Source: CAWUJT01 sp963922715
Lineage (GTDB): Bacteria > Pseudomonadota > Alphaproteobacteria > Rhodobacterales > Rhodobacteraceae
Length of the DNA: 26,522 nt
Direction of reading: 5' to 3'
NCBI GenBank assembly: GCA_963922715.1
Contig: CAWUJT010000017.1
Span: 1-26,522 of the forward strand
A model generated the notes under the pieces. That model searched no databases. It saw nothing but the letters and a program-made list of their open reading frames with translations, and was not told the origin of the DNA. Positions 22,772 through 26,522 of this stretch are shown one piece after another. Within the stretch, counting starts at the first letter, position 1. Each line of letters opens with the position of its first letter. Position numbers and translations under genes: made by a program.

Positions 22772-23544
22772 CCGATGATGTGGCTGATTGGTGGAAAACC
22801 GCAATCATCGACATGGAGCCGGGGAAAATAGCCTTGCGCGGGCATCCCATAGAAGATCTGATCGGGCATCTGAGTTTTGCCGAGATGATCTGGCTAATGA
22901 TACGCGGGGACAGGCCATCTGCGGCCCAAGCCCGGTTGTTTGAGGGCGCATTAGTTACAGCTGTCGATCATGGCCCACAGGCCCCGTCGATTGCCACAGC
23001 ACGTATGGCTGTAACCTGTGGTCTCTCACTGAACAATGCCATGGCGAGTGCTGTGAACATGCTGGGCGATGTGCATGGTGGCGCCGGTGAACAAGCGGTT
23101 GAGCTTTATCATTATATTCTGGATCATCCAAGGTCACTTGGGACAGCCCTCGATGCGTGGATAGCCAATAACGGCAAGATCGTTCCTGGGTTTGGCCATC
23201 GGTTTCATACACCCACAGATCCGCGTGCGCCGCGCTTGATGGACATGGTCCGTGAAGCGGTGGCCGCTGGTGCCTGTGGCGGCCGCTACATGCAGATTGC
23301 GCACAGTCTTGAAGAGGAACTCGCACGGCGCAAGTCCCGACCAATTCCCATGAATATCGACGGCGCGACCGCCGTGATCTATGCGGAGTTGGGCTTTGCC
23401 GCCCCCTTGGCCCGTGGGTTGTTTTGTTTATCGCGGTCTGTGGGTATTCTCTCTCATGCCTGGGAGCAAATGCAGCAAGGTGGCCGCAATAAGGGGCCAA
23501 CGCCGCCTCAGTACCGATGGACTTACGTTGAGGATGCGGACTAA
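22768..23544 (+). CDS. citryl-CoA lyase-type short citrate synthase family protein
   Basis: 258 aa, much shorter than true citrate synthases (about 430) but the size of citryl-CoA lyase and of the C-terminal part of ATP-citrate lyase. IALRGHPIEDLIG near the start and VDHGPQAPS (67-75) are typical of that subgroup. The citrate-synthase catalytic set is present: His103 (DVHGGAG), His144 (PGFGHR) and Asp198 (NIDGA). Such enzymes cleave citryl-CoA to acetyl-CoA and oxaloacetate, or act on related acyl-CoAs. Translation is coupled to the preceding CoA-transferase, suggesting that the transferase supplies its CoA ester. Substrate unproven. A weak terminator-like hairpin follows. Confidence 0.82.
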   Translation: MTDDVADWWKTAIIDMEPGKIALRGHPIEDLIGHLSFAEMIWLMIRGDRPSAAQARLFEGALVTAVDHGPQAPSIATARMAVTCGLSLNNAMASAVNMLGDVHGGAGEQAVELYHYILDHPRSLGTALDAWIANNGKIVPGFGHRFHTPTDPRAPRLMDMVREAVAAGACGGRYMQIAHSLEEELARRKSRPIPMNIDGATAVIYAELGFAAPLARGLFCLSRSVGILSHAWEQMQQGGRNKGPTPPQYRWTYVEDAD

Positions 23545-23589
23545 GAAATTGTTGAGCTAATATCAAAAAGTCATCCCATGCTCTTGTTT

Positions 23590-23612
23590 GCAAGGCGTTT
23601 CTTGCTATTTCT
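23590..23612 (+). terminator. weak terminator-like hairpin after the lyase gene
   Basis: GCAAGG (23590-23595) and TCTTGC (23600-23605) form a 6-base stem with one G-T pair and loop CGTT, followed by TATTTCT. It lies 46 bases after the stop of the lyase gene. Short stem and broken T-run make it uncertain. Confidence 0.3.
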
Positions 23613-23900
23613 AATTCTGGCGAGTTCTGGACTTCACGTCACACATGAACGCACATTCCGGTGGCCTTAATCAATTCCGAGGGAGCTGGCTCTGTCACGA
23701 TCCTGGTCGCGTTATCCGGTGCCCACCTGTATATGCAGGTCCTCGGGAATATCCGTTCGACGGTTGCTTTGGTTCTCGCTCAGAAAACTCAGCGTGGAAA
23801 ACGTTTTGTCCATGTTGAAAAATAAACACGCTCTGCGCGAATTCGCTCCTTCTGTGCACACAACATTCCGTTTAAATAAGCCTTAAATTAGGAGGTGATG
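23613..23900. other. gene-poor gap between lyase and pirin genes, with dyads and a possible folded RNA
   Basis: The interval has no convincing gene. A 57-codon frame from an ATG at 23645 and an overlapping ATG-less frame of about 53 codons exist, but neither has a ribosome-binding site or a recognisable product. Symmetry is notable: 23674-23682 can pair with 23741-23750 (9 bases, one bulged G), enclosing hairpin ACCTG/CAGGT (23725-23740) that abuts the closing stem. Closer to pirin are the 10-base palindrome GCGAATTCGC (23837-23846) and TGTGCACA (23853-23860), possible operator elements. No IS ends or tRNA were seen. Confidence 0.35.
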
Positions 23901-24839
23901 ATGTCTTGGAACCCTGCTCTTGATCCGCAATGCCCAACCGGTGATGCCGTCGATGCGATAGAAACGCTTATTATTCCGCGCGCCCGCGATCTGGGCGGCT
24001 TTGAAGTGCGCCGCGCTTTGCCCGCCCCAAAGCGGCAAATGGTCGGTCCCTTTATTTTCTTCGATCAAATGGGACCCGCGGAATTTTTGACGGGTCAAGG
24101 GATTGATGTCAGACCCCACCCCCACATTGGCCTGGCAACAGTGACTTATCTCTATAAAGGCAAAATTCACCACCGTGATAGCTTAGGCACCGATCAATGG
24201 ATTGCGCCTGGGGCTGTGAATTGGATGGTTGCCGGGCATGGCATCACCCACTCTGAACGGATGGATGGAGAGGTACGCAAAAAGCCTTCATCCCTGTTTG
24301 GCATTCAAACCTGGGTTGCCCTCCCCAAAGACTTTGAGGATCGCCCAGCAGATTTTATCCACGCCCCTCAAGACACGCTGCCCTTTATGGAAGGTGAAGG
24401 CAAAGAGGTGCGCCTTATCCTTGGCTCTGCCTATGGGGAAACCGCACCTGTGCCGGTCGCGTCCGAGATGTTTTATGCCGATGCCGTTCTTAAGTCAGAG
24501 GCAAAACTGCCCCTGCCCGACAACCACGAGGATCGGGGGATATATATCGTGAACGGCAGTATCGAGGTCAGCGGACAACAGTATAGCGCGGGCCAAATGA
24601 TGGTCTTTCGACCCGGTGATCAGATGTCTGTCAAAGCAGGGCCAGAAGGCGCACGCCTGATGCTGCTTGGTGGTGCAACGCTGGAAGGCCCGCGGTATAT
24701 CTGGTGGAACTTCGTTGCCTCCTCACAAGATCGGATAGAGGCGGCCAAAGAAGCCTGGCGGCAAGGCGACTGGCAGAACGGGCGTTTTCACCTTCCGCCC
24801 GGGGATGATCAAGAATTCATTCCAATCCCTGAGAAATAA
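23901..24839 (+). CDS. pirin family protein
   Basis: 312 aa from the ATG at 23901, 5 bases after AGGAGG (23890-23895); a GTG at 23895 overlaps that site, and an ATG at 23898 is the alternative. This is a bicupin: the N-terminal cupin has RPHPHIG (His73, His75) and HGITHSE (His117, Glu119), the four metal ligands of pirin, followed by a C-terminal cupin (from about 175) with VNGSIEVSGQQYSAGQM. Bacterial pirins are iron- or copper-binding; some have quercetinase activity and others bind metabolic enzymes. The role here is unknown. The two palindromes upstream may regulate it. Confidence 0.9.
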   Translation: MSWNPALDPQCPTGDAVDAIETLIIPRARDLGGFEVRRALPAPKRQMVGPFIFFDQMGPAEFLTGQGIDVRPHPHIGLATVTYLYKGKIHHRDSLGTDQWIAPGAVNWMVAGHGITHSERMDGEVRKKPSSLFGIQTWVALPKDFEDRPADFIHAPQDTLPFMEGEGKEVRLILGSAYGETAPVPVASEMFYADAVLKSEAKLPLPDNHEDRGIYIVNGSIEVSGQQYSAGQMMVFRPGDQMSVKAGPEGARLMLLGGATLEGPRYIWWNFVASSQDRIEAAKEAWRQGDWQNGRFHLPPGDDQEFIPIPEK

Positions 24840-24975
24840 GTTCTGACTTGCGACAGGACCAAACCAACGTGTTTCTAAAAGAAAAAAAACGCTCAGAAAA
24901 TCAGTGATGTCATGGGCACAGGGATATTATCGAAGCTATTTATAGCCCCTAATTTACACAGATTAACGACATATA

Positions 24976-25011
24976 CACGTCAACGTGATTGTCGCAATAT
25001 TTGAAACAATC
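24976..25011. promoter_or_regulatory. two overlapping dyads upstream of the 95-aa gene, candidate operator
   Basis: CACGT-CA-ACGTG (24976-24987) is directly followed by the inverted repeat GATTGT (24987-24992) / ACAATC (25006-25011), which covers the -35 box at 25001-25006. The arrangement suits control by a DNA-binding protein. The rest of the 213-base gap between pirin and this gene shows nothing clear. Confidence 0.3.
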
Positions 25012-25028
25012 GCGGTCGTACTTATATC
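25001..25028 (+). promoter_or_regulatory. promoter candidate for the 95-aa gene
   Basis: TTGAAA (25001-25006) and TATATC (25023-25028) are 16 bases apart. Transcription would start about 18 bases before the ATG at 25053, leaving room for the strong AAAGGAGG ribosome-binding site. Confidence 0.45.
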
Positions 25029-25052
25029 CTAGGTATGGTAAAGGAGGACAAA

Positions 25053-25340
25053 ATGTATCGCATTCCAAGTGAAATCGATTATGGCATCGTGCAAAACCTG
25101 AAGTATGTCGAAGATTTTGGACGATTTGAGGCGAAGGTTCTTCTGCATCTGAAACAGGCAAAAACACGCAGTCCAAATGTAGAGTTTTTTGTCAATGTGG
25201 ATGCGCGGCAAGGCGAAAACTTTGAAGACCTTAGGCTGAGGTTGGTTCTTAAGGCCGCAAGATTATACCGTTTGTATGAGACCAATCTGCAAACCCCGAT
25301 GAGCGAACCGACAACGCCGAACCTGCCTGAGGCGGCATAA
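25053..25340 (+). CDS. small protein of unknown function
   Basis: 95 aa from the ATG at 25053, chosen because AAAGGAGG ends a few bases before it; a start six codons earlier would overlap that site. The protein is soluble with no signal peptide. The middle alternates strand-like and helix-like stretches (FGRFEAKVLLHLKQA, NVEFFVNVDARQGE), and then comes a basic, probably helical segment EDLRLRLVLKAARLYRLYE (about 58-76), ending in a Pro/Thr-rich tail. No family recognised. It has its own promoter candidate with dyads and precedes a permease gene by 60 bases. Confidence 0.7.
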   Translation: MYRIPSEIDYGIVQNLKYVEDFGRFEAKVLLHLKQAKTRSPNVEFFVNVDARQGENFEDLRLRLVLKAARLYRLYETNLQTPMSEPTTPNLPEAA

Positions 25341-25400
25341 ATCTGACTGTGACCAAACAAATAGAATGACATATGTGTCTAAGGCTGTCAGTCAGGCCTT

Positions 25401-26351
25401 ATGACCACACATAGCGCAAATAAAACAGGGATCATCGCCATCATCATCGGCATGACCCTGATTACAATAAATGACAGCCTTATAAAAAATCTTGCAGACG
25501 ATTATGCGCTGCATCAAATCATTCTGATACGCTCTGGTATTGGTGGCCTGATCGTGTTTTTCGCCGTTCTATGGCTTGGCGGCCTTAAACTGCTTTACAT
25601 GCGTCGCCCTACGCTACAAATCATCCGTGTTGCGCTGATTGTCATTACAAACATCGCGTTTTTTGCAGGGCTCGCCGCCATACCGTTGGCGCAAGCCACA
25701 GCGCTATTTTTCATCGCGCCCCTCTTGATCACACTGATGTCCGTTGTGTTTCTTGGCCATACGGTTGGACCGCATCGTATTGGCGCAATCGTCGTGGGCT
25801 TTGTCGGTGTTTTGGTCATGTTAGGCCCCGAGGTCTTTGGCATTTCCACCGCTGGCTGGAGTGTTCTGCTACCACTCTTGGCCGCCTGCACCTATGCGGG
25901 GTTTCAAATCCTCACCCGTGCCCTGGGCGCGGAAACACATCCCGCGGCGATGGTGCTCTTTATCCAAATCGGGTTTGTGCTTGTATCTGTAGGGTTTGGA
26001 TTGATCGCAGCCGATGGGCGCTTTGTTGATCCGGACAGTCACCCCTCTTTGATCTTCCTTTTGCGGGCTTGGGTCTGGCCTGCTTGGGTGGATCTGTGGC
26101 AATTCGGACTGATTGGGGTGCTCATTGCCGGGGTAGGGTGGTTTATGACACAAGCCTATCGTCTGGCAGACCCAGCGACGATTGCCCCATTTGAATATGT
26201 TGCTATGCCTTTGGCCACACTTTGGGGTGTGATTTTCTTCCATGAAATTCCAGGCCCGACACTTTGGGCCGGGATGCTTTTGATTTCAGGATCAGGGCTT
26301 TATGTCTATTGGAGAGAGAGACAAACCCAAGACAGGCGAGATATCACATAA
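25401..26351 (+). CDS. EamA/DMT-superfamily permease
   Basis: 316 aa, the usual size for 10-helix DMT transporters. About ten hydrophobic segments are spread evenly, arranged as two EamA repeats: the first around GIIAIIIGMTLITINDSLIK through IGAIVVGFVGVLVMLGPEVFG (about 10-150), the second from WSVLLPLLAACTYAGFQILT to the end, with the family-typical PLAQATALFFIAPLL and ADPATIAPFEYVAMPLATLWG before the last helices. It is an inner-membrane transporter, probably an exporter or importer of small metabolites; the substrate is not predictable. The start has only a weak ribosome-binding site. Confidence 0.88.
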   Translation: MTTHSANKTGIIAIIIGMTLITINDSLIKNLADDYALHQIILIRSGIGGLIVFFAVLWLGGLKLLYMRRPTLQIIRVALIVITNIAFFAGLAAIPLAQATALFFIAPLLITLMSVVFLGHTVGPHRIGAIVVGFVGVLVMLGPEVFGISTAGWSVLLPLLAACTYAGFQILTRALGAETHPAAMVLFIQIGFVLVSVGFGLIAADGRFVDPDSHPSLIFLLRAWVWPAWVDLWQFGLIGVLIAGVGWFMTQAYRLADPATIAPFEYVAMPLATLWGVIFFHEIPGPTLWAGMLLISGSGLYVYWRERQTQDRRDIT

Positions 26352-26513
26352 CAGCCGGACAAAACTGTGACATCTGTGCATCATATTGCGGCTATTATGA
26401 GACGACATTAAGCCGCCCCATTGCCAAGGATGTAAGACCTTGCCATGGAAATTTTATGTTCTGCATAAAGAGTATGTGGAATTTAATGAATTGAAAATTA
26501 ACGAGGGAAAACG

Positions 26514-26522
26514 ATGAAAAAA
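26514..26522 (+). CDS. start of a further gene (first three codons only)
   Basis: An ATG followed by two Lys codons begins at 26514, preceded at a suitable distance by ACGAGGG. A MKK start after such a site suggests an exported protein, but only three codons are in the window. The 162 bases between the permease gene and this point hold a 6-base GCGGCT/AGCCGC repeat without a T-run and nothing else I can support. Confidence 0.4.

Noticed and set aside
22955..23593. 212-codon minus-strand frame opposite the lyase gene
   Set aside because: It is antisense to a gene with intact catalytic residues, and its composition (many His, Arg, Pro) is that of a shadow.
23645..23821. 57-codon plus-strand frame in the lyase-pirin gap
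   Set aside because: No ribosome-binding site and no recognisable motif; other frames over the same bases are equally open, so coding cannot be supported. Noted in the gap entry.
26264..26494. 76-codon frame overlapping the end of the permease gene
   Set aside because: It overlaps the permease in another frame and has no ribosome-binding site or recognisable product.
1..26522. Mobile elements, CRISPR arrays, defence genes or prophage
   Set aside because: No transposase or integrase, no direct-repeat arrays, no tRNA with attachment-site duplication; nearly all genes are core or metabolic.

Overview
This window looks like chromosomal core sequence from an alphaproteobacterium, most likely Rhodobacterales (Roseobacter group). 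The reasons are the gene order (ECHDC3-type hydratase / PaaI thioesterase / rplM-rpsI; dnaG-rpoD; amiC-mrcA-prfB; small exported-protein genes between pccB and pccA), S9 with an N-terminal extension, prfB without a programmed frameshift, and base composition that by eye is near 50% GC, low for that group. I see no IS element, CRISPR array, tRNA or rRNA.

Layout. (1) 1-3534, minus strand: surE, pcm, an nlpD-like lipoprotein gene, then tatA-tatB-tatC (tatC runs off the left edge). (2) 3680-4946: a divergent pair, an enoyl-CoA hydratase-like gene and a PaaI-type thioesterase, around an 18-bp dyad. (3) 5086-10149, plus strand: rplM-rpsI, dnaG, rpoD, covering translation, replication priming and transcription. 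(4) 10196-15265, minus strand: amiC, mrcA and prfB, with good promoter candidates before each of the three genes. (5) 15580-21544, plus strand: pccB and pccA (propionyl-CoA carboxylase) separated by five small genes, at least four of them for membrane-anchored or exported proteins. (6) 21584-23544: a class III CoA-transferase gene overlapping a short citrate-synthase-fold gene (citryl-CoA lyase type). (7) 23901-26522: pirin, a small unknown protein, a DMT-family permease and the first codons of another gene.

How the genes fit together. Two themes recur. One is envelope and peptidoglycan: PBP1A builds the wall, AmiC cleaves it, and the NlpD-like LytM protein, which has lost metal ligands, looks like an amidase activator rather than an enzyme. 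AmiC has a Sec-type rather than a Tat-type signal although tatABC is in the window. The other is short-chain acyl-CoA metabolism: the hydratase homologue, the thioesterase, propionyl-CoA carboxylase, and the CoA-transferase/lyase pair.

The least explained parts are: the exported-protein block inside the pcc locus, where a 295-aa membrane protein seems to contain one and perhaps two copies of a two-cysteine module also encoded by the next gene; the CoA-transferase/lyase pair next to pccA, with no methylmalonyl-CoA mutase gene in the window; and a 356-bp gap (23545-23900) with a possible folded RNA and palindromes. I see no clearly new defence or mobile system.
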